DNA of 64,000 bases from Phytobacter diazotrophicus (GTDB lineage: Bacteria; Pseudomonadota; Gammaproteobacteria; Enterobacterales; Enterobacteriaceae), in contig SMDE01000003.1 in assembly GCA_004346725.1 (NCBI GenBank), forward strand, positions 248,001-312,000. The letters run 5' to 3'. Under the pieces are notes generated by a model. The model made no database searches, was not told the origin of the DNA, and saw only the letters and a list, made by a program, of their open reading frames with translations. Below, in pieces: positions 20,171 through 32,225 of this stretch. The translations under genes and the position numbers were made by a program. How positions within the stretch are numbered: the first letter of the stretch is position 1; each line of letters opens with the position of its first letter.

Positions 20171-21070
20171 TTACAACGACAGCAAACGTTCTACAGAAGG
20201 GGAGAAGTAGTAGCCGCCGGTTACCGGTTTGGTGAAGCGCAACATTGCATCACGTTTACCGTCAGCGTCGCCAAACATACTCAGTAATTGCTGCTCAATG
20301 TTATATAAGCGCGCGCAGTAGGCACAGAAATAGAGGCCATGCGTTCCACTGGCAGTGCCGTATGGCAGGCTCTGACGTACAATTTTCAAACCCTTGCCGT
20401 CTTCTTTTAAATCGACGCGGGTCAAATGCGAAGTAACCGGACGATCATCACCATCAATCTCTTCGTTCGCCTCTTTGGTGCGGCCAATCATCATCTCCTG
20501 ATCGCCCACGCTCATGCGATTAAGCTGTTTGAGGTTGTGTTCCCAGCGCTGTACCAGCACATAGCTGCCGCCTGCATCCACACCGTCTTTGATGACGGCG
20601 ACATCGCGACGAATTTCATCGCCTGCCGGGTTTTCAGTCCCATCAACGAAGCCACTCAGATCGCGGTCTTCAACCCAGCGGAAACCGTGAGTCTCTTCTT
20701 TCACGTCAAGGGTGTCGCCAAACGCGGCCAGCGCCGCCTGCGCGACGGAGAAATTGACGTCGTGACGCACAGAGAGGATATGGATAAGCACGTCGAACTG
20801 TGTGGCAGGCGCCAGACCTTTACCCAGCGGTGTAAAATTCTTCAGCTCTTGCGCGCCTTCGCCGCCGCTCAGCTCACGCCAGATATCATGCCCAAAGGCA
20901 ACAACTGCGCCGAGGGCCGCATCGGGGAATTTCGCCTGCAGGGTCGCCAGGTTGTCGATAAACACCCGGCAGCCTTCACGCAGGGCGTTTTTGTCACCCA
21001 CTACATTCGCTTCAATCCAAATCGCCGCACGGCAATGTTCTGGCAATATGCCGCTCTGAACCTGAGACAT
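20171..21070 (-). CDS. yfeX: Dye-decolourising (DyP-type) haem peroxidase YfeX
   Basis: 299 residues, E. coli length. The DyP GXXDG motif is [10 protein letters not shown] (about 139-148), the proximal haem histidine is in TSHLTRVDL (about 215), and the conserved C-terminal region [18 protein letters not shown] is present. It is cytoplasmic with no signal peptide. The E. coli enzyme has porphyrinogen oxidase and peroxidase activity; the proposed release of iron from intact haem is disputed. The start is at MSQVQSG, with CAGGAGGA seven bases upstream. The thirteen codons further upstream are not conserved. Confidence 0.95.
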   Translation of the reverse strand: MSQVQSGILPEHCRAAIWIEANVVGDKNALREGCRVFIDNLATLQAKFPDAALGAVVAFGHDIWRELSGGEGAQELKNFTPLGKGLAPATQFDVLIHILSVRHDVNFSVAQAALAAFGDTLDVKEETHGFRWVEDRDLSGFVDGTENPAGDEIRRDVAVIKDGVDAGGSYVLVQRWEHNLKQLNRMSVGDQEMMIGRTKEANEEIDGDDRPVTSHLTRVDLKEDGKGLKIVRQSLPYGTASGTHGLYFCAYCARLYNIEQQLLSMFGDADGKRDAMLRFTKPVTGGYYFSPSVERLLSL

Positions 21071-21081
21071 CATTCCTCCTG

Positions 21082-21110
21082 AAAAAAAGATGCCACGCAA
21101 CCGTGGCATT
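21082..21110 (-). terminator. Terminator between yfeY and yfeX
   Basis: On the minus strand TGCCACG and CGTGGCA form a stem around GTTG followed by TCTTTTTTT. The T-run ends directly at the yfeX ribosome binding sequence. It would stop yfeY transcripts and could also shelter the yfeX site. Confidence 0.65.
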
Positions 21111-21162
21111 GATGGGCGTATTGTACCCGTTTTTTGTTCAGGACGCGGCGCGTAGGATCAAA

Positions 21163-21738
21163 TTAGCGGCGCCAGATAATTTTGTGCAATGTCCAGGCCT
21201 TGAGCGCATCGTCAGACGGCATTAACCCTTCTGGCCCATTCCAGTTGCCGGTGAACACATAGCTAATATGCGCACTGCCCGGTGCCTTACACTCAACGCC
21301 TTTGGCATCGTCACCCGTTGCAGCAACACAGTTACCAAATGCTTTATCGTAAAGCCCACTAAACGCGGTGCCGGTTTTAACCCCATTAGCCGTTTCAATG
21401 CTGCTGTCGAGGACATCCACCTGGCTTACGGTCCCGTTCTCGCCGTTCATCACCAGCGCCACTTTGTCATCTTTCAATGCTTCAAAGTAACGGACGATTT
21501 TGCCTTTCTCGGTTTTCATCCCGCTGCGCAGGTGATAATTGCCGTTCAGCGCATCATTGATCGCTTTTTCATCAAGCGCAGTAGTCGCTGCGATCCCCCC
21601 GACGCCCTGTTCACTCACCTCGATGGATGAGCCAAACCAGTTCCAGGGCAAGGCTGCAGACCAGTTGACCGAAGAGAGCGTTGAACAACCGGACAGTGCC
21701 AGTGCCAGCGCGCAGACGCTTATACGCAGGGATTTCAT
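21163..21738 (-). CDS. yfeY: YfeY, predicted outer-membrane lipoprotein (DUF1131)
   Basis: 191 residues, E. coli length. The signal peptide ends in a lipobox, LALSGCSTL, with the lipidated cysteine at about residue 18. The residue after Cys is Ser, not Asp, which favours outer-membrane sorting. In E. coli the gene is part of the sigma-E regulon. The function is unknown. Confidence 0.92.
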   Translation of the reverse strand: MKSLRISVCALALALSGCSTLSSVNWSAALPWNWFGSSIEVSEQGVGGIAATTALDEKAINDALNGNYHLRSGMKTEKGKIVRYFEALKDDKVALVMNGENGTVSQVDVLDSSIETANGVKTGTAFSGLYDKAFGNCVAATGDDAKGVECKAPGSAHISYVFTGNWNGPEGLMPSDDALKAWTLHKIIWRR

Positions 21739-21800
21739 CTTTACATCCTTTCTTGTTAACTTGACGGCTATTGGAGTGCCGGAACAGTAAAAAGTGCCCG

Positions 21801-22250
21801 TTAATGATGATCCGGGTGAAAACAGGCCTGACAGCGCGGATTACTCAGCAGCCACACCAGCGCTATGATATCAGCCACGACAAGCCCCAGCCCCACGCCA
21901 GTGATAGCCTCTCCGTACAACCACAGCAGCGGCTGCCAGAGTAATAACGTGGCCTGCGCGAGAATCAGCAACAGACGCATCAGACGCCAGAGACGCGGCA
22001 AGAGGTGCCTGCGGCCACTCAGTAAAAACGTGAAAACGGCCGGGACACCGGGCAACAGGCCCAGCCAGAAAGTATCATGATCGGGATAAAACAAGGTCAA
22101 CAGCGCATCGCCCTGCCCCCGCGACGCTGCCGCAATCACAAATAAAACCCAGGTTCGCGCCTGTAATAACAATACACACCAGAATAAAAACGGCAGCCGC
22201 AAACGGCCATGGCTGTCAAAATCAGCAGGCGTTAACTCAATATTCTTCAT
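21801..22250 (-). CDS. yfeZ: YfeZ, inner-membrane protein (DUF2919)
   Basis: 149 residues with about four hydrophobic stretches (about 20-42, 52-76, 82-104, 112-135). Length and family fit E. coli YfeZ (151). It overlaps the end of ypeA by 14 bases, so translation is coupled. Function unknown. Confidence 0.9.
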   Translation of the reverse strand: MKNIELTPADFDSHGRLRLPFLFWCVLLLQARTWVLFVIAAASRGQGDALLTLFYPDHDTFWLGLLPGVPAVFTFLLSGRRHLLPRLWRLMRLLLILAQATLLLWQPLLWLYGEAITGVGLGLVVADIIALVWLLSNPRCQACFHPDHH

Positions 22251-22662
22251 CTTCTATCAGGCGCTTACCTAAACTTAGCGAGTCTGAATGCTCATAGCCC
22301 AGGCGTTCATACATTCCCAAAACCACGTCATTGTCTTCACGTACCATGATGTTGATTTTGGGACAGCCGCGAGCAATCAGCTTTTTCTCCAGGCGGCTTA
22401 ATAACGCGTTGGCAATACCACGACCACGAAATTCCGGATGAACCCCCAGGTAGTAGGCTGAACCACGGTGTCCGTCATAGCCCCCCATCACGGTGCCGAC
22501 GACTTCACCGTTGACCTCGGCGACCAGGAACAGGCTGACGTCGTGATTAATCTTACGTTCGATGTCCATTTCCGGATCGTTCCACGGGCGCAGCAGTTCG
22601 CAGCGCTCCCACAGGGTGATCACTTCTTCGAAGTCTTCCTGGCGAAAAACACGTATTTCCAT
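22237..22662 (-). CDS. ypeA: GNAT-family acetyltransferase YpeA
   Basis: 141 residues, E. coli length. The acetyl-CoA pyrophosphate-binding motif is [16 protein letters not shown] (about 74-89), typical of GNAT motif A. The substrate is not known. It is the first gene of the ypeA-yfeZ pair and is transcribed divergently from amiA, across a 212-bp gap. Confidence 0.93.
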   Translation of the reverse strand: MEIRVFRQEDFEEVITLWERCELLRPWNDPEMDIERKINHDVSLFLVAEVNGEVVGTVMGGYDGHRGSAYYLGVHPEFRGRGIANALLSRLEKKLIARGCPKINIMVREDNDVVLGMYERLGYEHSDSLSLGKRLIEDEEY

Positions 22663-22874
22663 GGTGTTACCTGCCCTTTTTTACGGTCAAAGAGAGATTA
22701 TCGCGCGACCAGCCGCCGTAGCCAATATGCGGCGAAATCGCAGCAGGAAAATGGCATAATGTCACTCTGTCACGTATTGAAATGAAAAGTAAAACATTTC
22801 TTAGTAAGGACTGTCGTAACGGCAAACCCAATACGATATAACTCCAGGGACTACGGATAAAAAGAACAGGCTGT

Positions 22875-24652
<1,778 letters not shown>

Positions 24653-24655
<3 letters not shown>

Positions 24656-24684
24656 CCCGGACAAAGCCGCCGCCGCATCCGGGA
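24653..24684. repeat. REP element between convergent hemF and maeB
   Basis: TAGCCCGGACAAAGCCGCCG and the following CCGCATCCGGGA form a REP palindrome with CCCGGA/TCCGGG arms. It overlaps the hemF stop and fills most of the 45-bp gap. Confidence 0.75.
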
Positions 24685-24700
24685 AATCCCGACAACCAGC

Positions 24701-26980
24701 TTACAGCGGCTGTGTCTGCGCCTCTACCACCGCCAGCGCCACCATGTTAACGATACGCCTTACGGAGGCGATAGGCGTCAGGACATGCACCGGTTTCGAT
24801 ACGCCCATGAGCACCGGCCCCACCGTCACCCCCTCGGAGCTCGATACCCGTAGTAAGTTGTAACTAATACGGGCAGCCTCAACGTTTGGCATAATCAGGA
24901 TATTCGCCGAGCCTTTCAGCGGACTGTCCGGCATACGTTCATGGCGGATACTCTCCACCAGCGCGGCGTCCCCGTGCATCTCACCGTCAATCATCAGCTC
25001 GGGTGCACGCTCGCGCACCAGCTCCAGCGTTTCACGCATTTTCAGCGCAGCCAGCGATTTCGAGGAACCAAACTGCGAATGGGATAACAGCGCCACTCTC
25101 GGCTCGATACCAAAACGGCGCACAGTTTCTGCCGCCAGCAAGGTAATCTCCGCCAGTTGTTCAGCGCTGGGGTTCTCATTCACATAGGTATCGGCGATAA
25201 AGGTGTTCCCGCTGGGCAGCAACAGCGCGTTCATCGCCCCGGCCGCATGCACGCCTTCGCGGTAGCCGAAGATCTCCTGCACAACGCTAAAGTGTTCATG
25301 ATAATCACCGATGGTGCCGCAGATCATTGCATCCGCTTCACCGCGGTGAACCATGATCGCGCCAATCACCGTGGTATCGCTGATCACCGCACGCTGCGCC
25401 TGTTCTTGAGAGATACCGCGCCGTTTCATGATGCTGTAATACTCGGTCCAGTACTCTTTGAAGCGAGGATCCGATTCATTGTTGACGATCTCAAAGTCAA
25501 CGTTGGGTCGAATTTGCAGCCCCAGTTTTTGGATACGCATTTCGATAACGCCCGGACGGCCCACCAGAATCGGCTTCGCCAGCCCCAGAGTGATCAGCTC
25601 CTGCGTCGCATGCAGCACGCGCGGCTCTTCCCCTTCGGTCAACACAACGCGTTTTGGCTCTTTACGTGCCTGCGAGAAGATAGGCTTCATAAACAGATTT
25701 GTTTTGTAGACAAACTCGGTGAGCTTATCGACATAGGCGTCAAAATCAGCGATCGGACGGGTTGCGACGCCGGAATCCATCGCCGCTTTTGCCACCGCGG
25801 GGGCGATCTTCACAATCAAACGCGGATCGAACGGTTTCGGGATCAGATAATCCGGGCCAAAGCTCAGATCCTGGTCGCCATAGGCGGAGGCCACCACCTC
25901 ACTCTGCTCGGCATGCGCCAGCTCGGCAATAGCATGTACCGCCGCCAGCTTCATCTCTTCGTTAATCGCCGTCGCACCCACATCCAGCGCACCACGGAAG
26001 ATAAACGGGAAGCAGAGTACGTTGTTGACCTGGTTAGGGTAATCGGAACGGCCAGTACAGATGATCGCATCCGGGCGAACCTCTTTCGCCAGCGGCGGCA
26101 GAATTTCCGGTTCCGGGTTTGCCAGCGCCAGAATCAGCGGCTGACGCGCCATTTTTTTGACCATCTCCGGCGTCAGCACTTTCGGACCGGAACAGCCGAG
26201 GAAAATATCCGCGCCGTCAACCACATCTGCCAGCGTGCGTTTACCGTCATCCTCCACGGCATAAGCCGCTTTGGTTTCCGCCATGTTGGCTTCACGGCCT
26301 TTGTAGATAACCCCTTTGGAGTCGCATACCACAATATTGTGTTTCTGCATGCCCAGCGCCACCAGCAGGTTCATACAGGCGATTGCCGCCGCCCCTGCTC
26401 CGGAGACCACCATACGCACGTCAGACAGATTTTTCTCTACCACGCGCAGGCCGTTCAGAATGGCTGCGGTACTGATGATGGCCGTCCCGTGCTGGTCATC
26501 GTGAAAAACGGGAATGTTCATGCGTTCGCGCAGTTTTGCCTCAATATAGAAGCACTCTGGCGCTTTGATATCTTCCAGGTTGATGCCACCGAAGGTCGGC
26601 TCCAGCGCCGCCACCACATCGATCAGCTTGTCCGGATCATGCTCGTCGACTTCGATATCAAATACATCAATGCCGGCGAATTTCTTAAACAGAACGCCCT
26701 TGCCTTCCATCACCGGCTTCCCGGCGAGGGCGCCAATGTTACCCAGTCCAAGCACGGCGGTACCGTTTGAGACGACGGCAACCAGGTTGCCACGCGCCGT
26801 ATACTTGTAAGCTGCCAGCGGATCTTTCTCGATTTCAAGACACGGAGCCGCAACACCCGGCGAGTAAGCCAGCGCCAGATCGCGCTGTGTGGCCAGGGGC
26901 TTCGTTGGAGACACCTGAATTTTCCCAGGATGCGGGAACTCGTGGAAATCGAGGGCACTTTGTTTGAGTTGGTCGTCCAT
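24701..26980 (-). CDS. maeB: NADP-dependent malic enzyme MaeB
   Basis: 759 residues, E. coli length. The N-terminal malic enzyme part (about 1-430) holds [10 protein letters not shown] and the NADP-binding fold. The C-terminal part (about 430-759) is a phosphotransacetylase-like regulatory domain, as in the long MaeB family ([13 protein letters not shown] to the end). It decarboxylates malate to pyruvate with NADPH. The start agrees with [15 protein letters not shown], as in E. coli. Confidence 0.97.
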   Translation of the reverse strand: MDDQLKQSALDFHEFPHPGKIQVSPTKPLATQRDLALAYSPGVAAPCLEIEKDPLAAYKYTARGNLVAVVSNGTAVLGLGNIGALAGKPVMEGKGVLFKKFAGIDVFDIEVDEHDPDKLIDVVAALEPTFGGINLEDIKAPECFYIEAKLRERMNIPVFHDDQHGTAIISTAAILNGLRVVEKNLSDVRMVVSGAGAAAIACMNLLVALGMQKHNIVVCDSKGVIYKGREANMAETKAAYAVEDDGKRTLADVVDGADIFLGCSGPKVLTPEMVKKMARQPLILALANPEPEILPPLAKEVRPDAIICTGRSDYPNQVNNVLCFPFIFRGALDVGATAINEEMKLAAVHAIAELAHAEQSEVVASAYGDQDLSFGPDYLIPKPFDPRLIVKIAPAVAKAAMDSGVATRPIADFDAYVDKLTEFVYKTNLFMKPIFSQARKEPKRVVLTEGEEPRVLHATQELITLGLAKPILVGRPGVIEMRIQKLGLQIRPNVDFEIVNNESDPRFKEYWTEYYSIMKRRGISQEQAQRAVISDTTVIGAIMVHRGEADAMICGTIGDYHEHFSVVQEIFGYREGVHAAGAMNALLLPSGNTFIADTYVNENPSAEQLAEITLLAAETVRRFGIEPRVALLSHSQFGSSKSLAALKMRETLELVRERAPELMIDGEMHGDAALVESIRHERMPDSPLKGSANILIMPNVEAARISYNLLRVSSSEGVTVGPVLMGVSKPVHVLTPIASVRRIVNMVALAVVEAQTQPL

Positions 26981-27146
26981 TTGCTGTTCCTTAACGCGTA
27001 TCTTTCAGATAATTGAAGCGTGATAACCGTCCTGATGCGCCGCATAGTATGCCCCCAGCCACGCCCGCAAACTTTGAACACAACCAAACTCTGACCAACC
27101 CATAACAAAAATTGCTATCAATTCATAACACCAATGTTACAACCCG

Positions 27147-27178
27147 TTGAAAGCAAGACACTCCCCGTCTGCTATGCT
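27147..27178 (+). promoter_or_regulatory. Possible sigma-S promoter of talA
   Basis: CTATGCT at 27172-27178 resembles the sigma-S -10 element (CTATACT). A TTGAAA at 27147 is 20 bases from the TATGCT hexamer, which is too far for a standard sigma-70 arrangement. E. coli talA-tktB is known to depend on sigma-S, which supports the reading. Confidence 0.4.
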
Positions 27179-27262
27179 TTTTTGTTATGCACAACACGAT
27201 TCCGATAACAACACTCTCGAAATCATTCTTATAACACCTTGCTTTTTAAGGAGTATTTTTCT

Positions 27263-28213
27263 ATGAATTATTTAGACGGCATCAAACAGTTCACTACCGT
27301 GGTAGCCGATAGCGGCGATATTGAGTCTATTCGACATTATCAACCCGAAGACGCAACCACCAACCCCTCGCTACTACTGAAAGCAGCCGCGCTGGACCAC
27401 TTTAAACACTTGATTGAAGACGCAATTGTCTATGGCAAAAGCCACGGCAAAACCCAGGAGCAGCAGGTAGCAGAAGCCTGCGACAAGCTGGCGGTAAATT
27501 TCGGTCAAGAAATTCTGAAAAGTATCCCCGGACGTGTTTCAACCGAAGTGGATGCCCGCCTCTCCTACGATAAAGAAAAAAGCGTCGCCAAAGCCCGCAA
27601 GCTGGTGCAGCTCTATGAGGAGTTAGGCATCGATAAATCACGCATCCTGATCAAACTGGCTTCAACCTGGGAAGGGATCCGCGCGGCGGAAATCCTCGAA
27701 AAAGAGGGGATCAAGTGCAACCTGACGCTGTTGTTCTCCTTCGCCCAGGCGCGTGCCTGTGCCGAAGCCGGGGTATTTTTAATCTCTCCATTTGTTGGAC
27801 GTATCTACGACTGGTATCAGCAACGTAAACCCATGGACCCGTACGTAGTGGATGAAGACCCCGGCGTGAAATCCGTGCGGAATATCTACGATTATTTTAA
27901 ACAGCATCGCTACGAGACCATCGTCATGGGCGCAAGCTTCCGTCGTACGGAACAGGTCCTGGCGCTGGCAGGCTGCGACAGACTGACTATTTCGCCCGAC
28001 CTGCTCAAAGCCCTGCACGGCGAGGAAGGCGTTGTTGAACGCAAACTGGTTCCGCCGTCGCAAACCTTCCCGCGCCCTGAACCTCTGACCGAAGCGCAGT
28101 TCCGCTGGGAGCACAACCAGGACGCAATGGCGGTGGAGAAACTGTCGGACGGTATCCGCCAGTTCGCCGTTGACCAGCGCAAACTCGAAGATCTGATCGC
28201 CGCCAAATTTTAA
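27263..28213 (+). CDS. talA: Transaldolase A
   Basis: 316 residues, E. coli length. It transfers a dihydroxyacetone unit in the non-oxidative pentose phosphate pathway. The Schiff-base lysine is K131 in [12 protein letters not shown]. Conserved [10 protein letters not shown] and [12 protein letters not shown] segments are present. ATG 27263 is preceded by AAGGAG at good spacing, so an upstream in-frame start at 27239 was rejected. It is 20 bases ahead of tktB, clearly one operon. Confidence 0.97.
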   Translation: MNYLDGIKQFTTVVADSGDIESIRHYQPEDATTNPSLLLKAAALDHFKHLIEDAIVYGKSHGKTQEQQVAEACDKLAVNFGQEILKSIPGRVSTEVDARLSYDKEKSVAKARKLVQLYEELGIDKSRILIKLASTWEGIRAAEILEKEGIKCNLTLLFSFAQARACAEAGVFLISPFVGRIYDWYQQRKPMDPYVVDEDPGVKSVRNIYDYFKQHRYETIVMGASFRRTEQVLALAGCDRLTISPDLLKALHGEEGVVERKLVPPSQTFPRPEPLTEAQFRWEHNQDAMAVEKLSDGIRQFAVDQRKLEDLIAAKF

Positions 28214-28233
28214 CCCTTAGCAAGGAGAGAGTT

Positions 28234-30222
28234 ATGTCTCGTAAAGAGCTCGCCAATGCGATTCGCGCCCTGAGTATGGATGCGGTACAAAAAGCGAATT
28301 CCGGCCACCCTGGCGCCCCGATGGGGATGGCGGATATTGCCGAAGTCCTGTGGAACGACTTCTTAAAACATAATCCGACAGACCCGACCTGGTACGACCG
28401 TGACCGCTTTATTCTGTCTAACGGACACGCCTCCATGCTGCTCTATAGCCTGCTGCACTTAAGCGGTTATGACCTGTCGCTGGATGAGTTAAAAAACTTC
28501 CGCCAGCTACATTCGAAAACCCCGGGTCACCCGGAGATTGGCTATACGCCAGGCGTCGAAACCACCACCGGTCCGCTTGGGCAGGGGTTGGCGAACGCTG
28601 TCGGGCTGGCGATTGCCGAACGGACGCTCGCCGCACAGTTCAACCGCCCTGATCATGAGATTGTCGACCACTACACCTATGTGTTTATGGGCGATGGCTG
28701 TCTGATGGAGGGGATCTCGCATGAAGTCAGTTCGCTTGCGGGCACCCTGGGGCTCGGCAAACTGATCGGCTTTTACGATCACAACGGCATCTCAATTGAT
28801 GGCGAAACCGAAGGCTGGTTTACCGACGATACGGCCAAACGTTTCGAGGCCTACCACTGGCATGTGGTACATGAAATCGACGGCCACGATCCCGAGGCGG
28901 TGAAAAAGGCCATTCTGGAAGCGCAAAGCGTTAAAGATAAACCGTCACTGATTATCTGTCGCACGGTCATTGGTTTCGGATCTCCCAATAAGGCCGGGAA
29001 AGAAGAGTCCCACGGTGCTGCGCTTGGGGAAGAGGAAGTCGCCTTAACCCGTCAGAAACTGGGCTGGAAATACCCGGCCTTTGAGATCCCAAAAGAGATC
29101 TATAAAGCATGGGATGCGCGTGAAAGCGGCGAGAAAGCGCAGCAGGCATGGAAGGAGAAATTTGCGGCCTATGAAAAGGCATACCCGGACCTGGCTGCGG
29201 AATTTAAACGTCGCCTGAGCGGTGGTCTGCCCGAAAACTGGGAACAAACCACCCAGGCGTATATTGAGAAACTGCAGGCGGAACCGGCAAAAATTGCCAC
29301 CCGCAAAGCGTCACAAAATGCCCTGAATACGATTGGTCCGGTCCTGCCGGAACTGCTCGGTGGTTCCGCCGACCTTGCCCCCAGTAACCTGACGATCTGG
29401 TCGGGCTCCCACTCATTAAAAGAAGATCCAGCCGGGAATTACATCCACTACGGCGTGCGTGAATTCGGGATGACCGCCATCGCCAATGGCATCGCCCATC
29501 ACGGCGGCTTTGTGCCGTACACCGCCACCTTCCTGATGTTTGTGGAGTATGCGCGCAACGCGGCACGTATGGCGGCGCTAATGAAAGCCCGACAAATCAT
29601 GGTCTATACCCATGACTCTATCGGTCTGGGGGAGGATGGTCCAACTCACCAGGCGGTGGAGCAACTGGCCAGCCTGCGACTGACACCGAATTTCAGTACC
29701 TGGCGCCCCTGCGATCAGGTCGAAGCTGCGGTTGGCTGGAAACTGGCGGTGGAACGCCACACCGGCCCGACGGCCTTAATTCTGTCCCGACAAAACCTGG
29801 CGCAAATGGACAGGACACCGGAGCAGGTTAAAGCAATCGCCAAAGGCGGTTATATCCTGAAAGATGCCGATGGTAAGCCGGATATCATCCTGATCGCCAC
29901 CGGCTCTGAGGTTGAAATCACGGTAAAAGCGGCGGAAAAACTGACTCAGGAGGGGCATAAAGTCCGCGTGGTATCGCTGCCTTCAACCGATATTTTTGAT
30001 GCTCAGGATGAGCAATACCGCGAGTCGGTCTTGCCTTCGGATGTCAGCGCCCGCGTTGCCGTTGAAGCCGGTATTGCCGACTACTGGTACAAATATGTCG
30101 GGCTGAAAGGCGCGATTGTCGGCATGACTGGCTACGGCGAATCCGCGCCTGCGGATAAGCTCTTCCCGTACTTCGGCTTCACCGTCGAGAATATTGTCGA
30201 AAAGGCAAAGCGCCTGCTGTAA
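28234..30222 (+). CDS. tktB: Transketolase 2 (TktB)
   Basis: 662 residues against 667 in E. coli; the last residues are shorter (KAKRLL). It exchanges two-carbon units between sugar phosphates using thiamine diphosphate. The TPP motif is [14 protein letters not shown] (about 154-167), with [13 protein letters not shown] nearby. The pyrimidine-binding half includes [15 protein letters not shown] and [14 protein letters not shown]. The TktB assignment over TktA comes from its pairing with talA. Confidence 0.96.
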   Translation: MSRKELANAIRALSMDAVQKANSGHPGAPMGMADIAEVLWNDFLKHNPTDPTWYDRDRFILSNGHASMLLYSLLHLSGYDLSLDELKNFRQLHSKTPGHPEIGYTPGVETTTGPLGQGLANAVGLAIAERTLAAQFNRPDHEIVDHYTYVFMGDGCLMEGISHEVSSLAGTLGLGKLIGFYDHNGISIDGETEGWFTDDTAKRFEAYHWHVVHEIDGHDPEAVKKAILEAQSVKDKPSLIICRTVIGFGSPNKAGKEESHGAALGEEEVALTRQKLGWKYPAFEIPKEIYKAWDARESGEKAQQAWKEKFAAYEKAYPDLAAEFKRRLSGGLPENWEQTTQAYIEKLQAEPAKIATRKASQNALNTIGPVLPELLGGSADLAPSNLTIWSGSHSLKEDPAGNYIHYGVREFGMTAIANGIAHHGGFVPYTATFLMFVEYARNAARMAALMKARQIMVYTHDSIGLGEDGPTHQAVEQLASLRLTPNFSTWRPCDQVEAAVGWKLAVERHTGPTALILSRQNLAQMDRTPEQVKAIAKGGYILKDADGKPDIILIATGSEVEITVKAAEKLTQEGHKVRVVSLPSTDIFDAQDEQYRESVLPSDVSARVAVEAGIADYWYKYVGLKGAIVGMTGYGESAPADKLFPYFGFTVENIVEKAKRLL

Positions 30223-30232
30223 GCGCCTGATG

Positions 30233-30254
30233 CCCTCACCTGCGGAGGTGAGGG
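30233..30254. repeat. Perfect palindrome after tktB
   Basis: CCCTCACCT and AGGTGAGGG form a 9-bp stem around GCGG, 10 bases after the tktB stop, with no T-run. It is the first of two hairpins in this gap and may protect the 3' end of the mRNA. Confidence 0.7.
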
Positions 30255-30284
30255 ATCCCCACAAAAAATGCGAGCACGAACGGT

Positions 30285-30375
30285 CCCCTCTCCCTTGAGG
30301 GAGAGGGCCTGGGTGAGGGGAAAATGCGGCTCTGAGGGTCATTCATTACTCAGCCCACGGGGAGAGGGTGCAAGC
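30285..30375. repeat. GGGAGAGGG-type interspersed repeat, copy 2
   Basis: CCCTCTCCC and GGGAGAGGG pair around TTGA (30286-30307), followed by CCTGGGTGAGGGG and, 40 bases on, GGGGAGAGGGTGCAAG. The second block resembles 16065-16085 after cysA. Such G-rich palindromes recur in enterobacterial intergenic regions and are not coding. Confidence 0.6.
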
Positions 30376-30379
30376 ACTA

Positions 30380-30405
30380 AAAACGCCAACGTTTGTTGGC
30401 GTTTT
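30380..30405. terminator. Bidirectional terminator between tktB and ypfG
   Basis: AAAACGCCAAC and GTTGGCGTTTT form an 11-bp stem around GTTT, followed by GCTTTTTT on the plus strand. It lies 6 bases from the end of convergent ypfG, so it can end transcripts from both sides. Confidence 0.85.
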
Positions 30406-30411
30406 GCTTTT

Positions 30412-31455
30412 TTAACGCGTGATCCACAGGGTGGGCCAGGCATCTGGTCCATGCCAGTTATCACATTCAGGCTCTTCGGCGTAACGCGTCAGGCGAAAGC
30501 GCTGACCATCAAAACGCCAGCGTGTCATTACGCCGCAATCCGCTAACCCACGACCTTTGGCAAGCGTCGTCAACTCGCGGGTTTTCTCATCAAACCTGGC
30601 GTTCATCAATTCCAGTTCGTTGGTGCCGCGTGAAGGGGTAAATGGCAGGTGTAAGCGTAGCGGGCGTGAAGAGAACGGTTTTTCCCGCGAGACCATCCAG
30701 GCTAAATCCACCGTGTTGTACGCGCCTGCTTCGCAGTCAATAATCAACAGGGCTTTATCATCCGTTAACGCCGTGACCCGGACCTCCCGGCGCATGGGGT
30801 CAAGCGAGCACTGGCTGTTATTCATCCGCCAGTTGCCATAATCCAGTAAGTCATTGAGTTCTTGCTGCGTTAACGGTGAGGGGCTGGCGTCAGTCAGCGC
30901 GACTTCTTTAAGGGCCGGGGCCGGCGGTACACTCAGCGGTGGATCGTCCCCTTTTTTGATCCACGCCGTTTCGCTACCGACGCGTTTTTGCTGGGCATCA
31001 ATAAACAGCAGTGCCGCTTTTAGGCCAACCAGGGAAATCGTCCCCTTCCCGTCTTGCAAAGTGATCGCCTGGGCTTCCTGAATAGTTTGCAAAAAATCCG
31101 TAATGGTCTGTGCGTTATCGGTCATTAAATGCCAGGGGGTGATTTGCCAGCGTTGACCGACCAGCCCGAGCGGTTTGTCGTCCAGGCGCAGGCGTGGCGC
31201 AATGGGCGCCTCTTTTAAGGGGGGAAGTTCTTTGCCGCCCAGATCGATGCGCAAAGCAGCACTGGTCTGCGCCCCGGCACTGCGTCCCAGAGTCATGACG
31301 AGGCCATGGTGCTCACCCGTATTTCGTGCCACGCAAAAATTTTGATTATTACAGGTTACTTGCCAGTCGGAAAAAGCCTGCTGCGCGGGTGCAGCCCACA
31401 GGAAGGTCATCGGGCACACACCCAGAATGAAAGCAAGCAAAACGCGGTAACGCAT
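30412..31455 (-). CDS. ypfG: YpfG, DUF1176 family periplasmic protein
   Basis: 347 residues when started at MRYRVLLAF, equal to E. coli YpfG. The signal peptide covers about residues 1-22, with a cleavage site in LWAAPA before QQAFSDWQVTCNN. The mature part carries paired cysteines (CNNQNFCVA, CSLDP, CEAG). A longer start 33 bases upstream would put unlikely sequence before the signal peptide. The function is unknown. It is transcribed alone, ending at a shared terminator with tktB. Confidence 0.88.
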   Translation of the reverse strand: MRYRVLLAFILGVCPMTFLWAAPAQQAFSDWQVTCNNQNFCVARNTGEHHGLVMTLGRSAGAQTSAALRIDLGGKELPPLKEAPIAPRLRLDDKPLGLVGQRWQITPWHLMTDNAQTITDFLQTIQEAQAITLQDGKGTISLVGLKAALLFIDAQQKRVGSETAWIKKGDDPPLSVPPAPALKEVALTDASPSPLTQQELNDLLDYGNWRMNNSQCSLDPMRREVRVTALTDDKALLIIDCEAGAYNTVDLAWMVSREKPFSSRPLRLHLPFTPSRGTNELELMNARFDEKTRELTTLAKGRGLADCGVMTRWRFDGQRFRLTRYAEEPECDNWHGPDAWPTLWITR

Positions 31456-31580
31456 GAATAAAACAGCCCCGGAAGAGAATCGCAACACACAACCCGCGTA
31501 TCTTCGTGTTCCCGCGCCTGCCGCTCAATCGGATTTGTCGGATAGCTTTATCTAAAATTTATTTTTTAACCCTAGTAAAA

Positions 31581-32156
31581 TCAATCCATTAGACCTGATG
31601 ATTGCAAATATTGCAGTAAAATCACCGCCTTGCCGTCGCGTATCTCGCCGCTTTTCATCATCTCAAGGGCCTGCGCAAAGGGGAGTTCCAGCACTTCAAT
31701 GTCTTCATCTTCGACACCGCCGCCATTATTTGCCCGGATGCTGTCGTCATAGCGGGCGATAAAGAAATGGACGATTTCGGTGACACCACCGGGGGACATA
31801 TAAAGCTCAAATACCTTACGAACCTCACTCACTGCATATCCTGTCTCTTCAACGGCCTCTTTGCGAATGCACACTTCCGGTTCATCGTCGTCCAGCAGGC
31901 CGGCGCAGGTTTCAATCAGGCGACCGTCTTCGTTACCGTTAACCCAGGTCGCGACGCGGAACTGGCGAATCAGGACCACGCTCTTTTTATCCGGGTTATA
32001 CAGCAGAATAGTGGCGCCATTTCCCCTGTCATAAACCTCGCGTTTATGGCGAATCACGTCACCATTTTTGCGGGTCAAATCGTAGGTAATATTGCGAAGA
32101 ATGAAATAGTTATCTGAAAGGACTTTATCTTTAATGACTTCTATGTTGAACGACAT
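31581..32156 (-). CDS. nudK: GDP-mannose hydrolase NudK (Nudix)
   Basis: 191 residues, E. coli length. The Nudix box is [11 protein letters not shown] through KEAVEETGY (about 84-106), with lysine where the consensus has arginine, as in the E. coli protein from memory. It splits GDP-mannose to mannose-1-phosphate and GMP. The start was placed at MSFNIEV to match family length; an upstream methionine 33 bases away is less likely. Confidence 0.92.
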   Translation of the reverse strand: MSFNIEVIKDKVLSDNYFILRNITYDLTRKNGDVIRHKREVYDRGNGATILLYNPDKKSVVLIRQFRVATWVNGNEDGRLIETCAGLLDDDEPEVCIRKEAVEETGYAVSEVRKVFELYMSPGGVTEIVHFFIARYDDSIRANNGGGVEDEDIEVLELPFAQALEMMKSGEIRDGKAVILLQYLQSSGLMD

Positions 32157-32225
32157 ACCGACTCCACAACGTAATACGGTCACTCTCATATTACGCTGCG
32201 AAGTCTGTTTTGTCGCGACGGGTAA

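Noticed and set aside
25157-26770. A 537-codon open frame on the plus strand opposite maeB
   Set aside because: It is antisense to a well-identified gene in a GC-rich frame. It has no ribosome site, no family resemblance, and a composition (many Arg, His, Gln) typical of antisense shadows.
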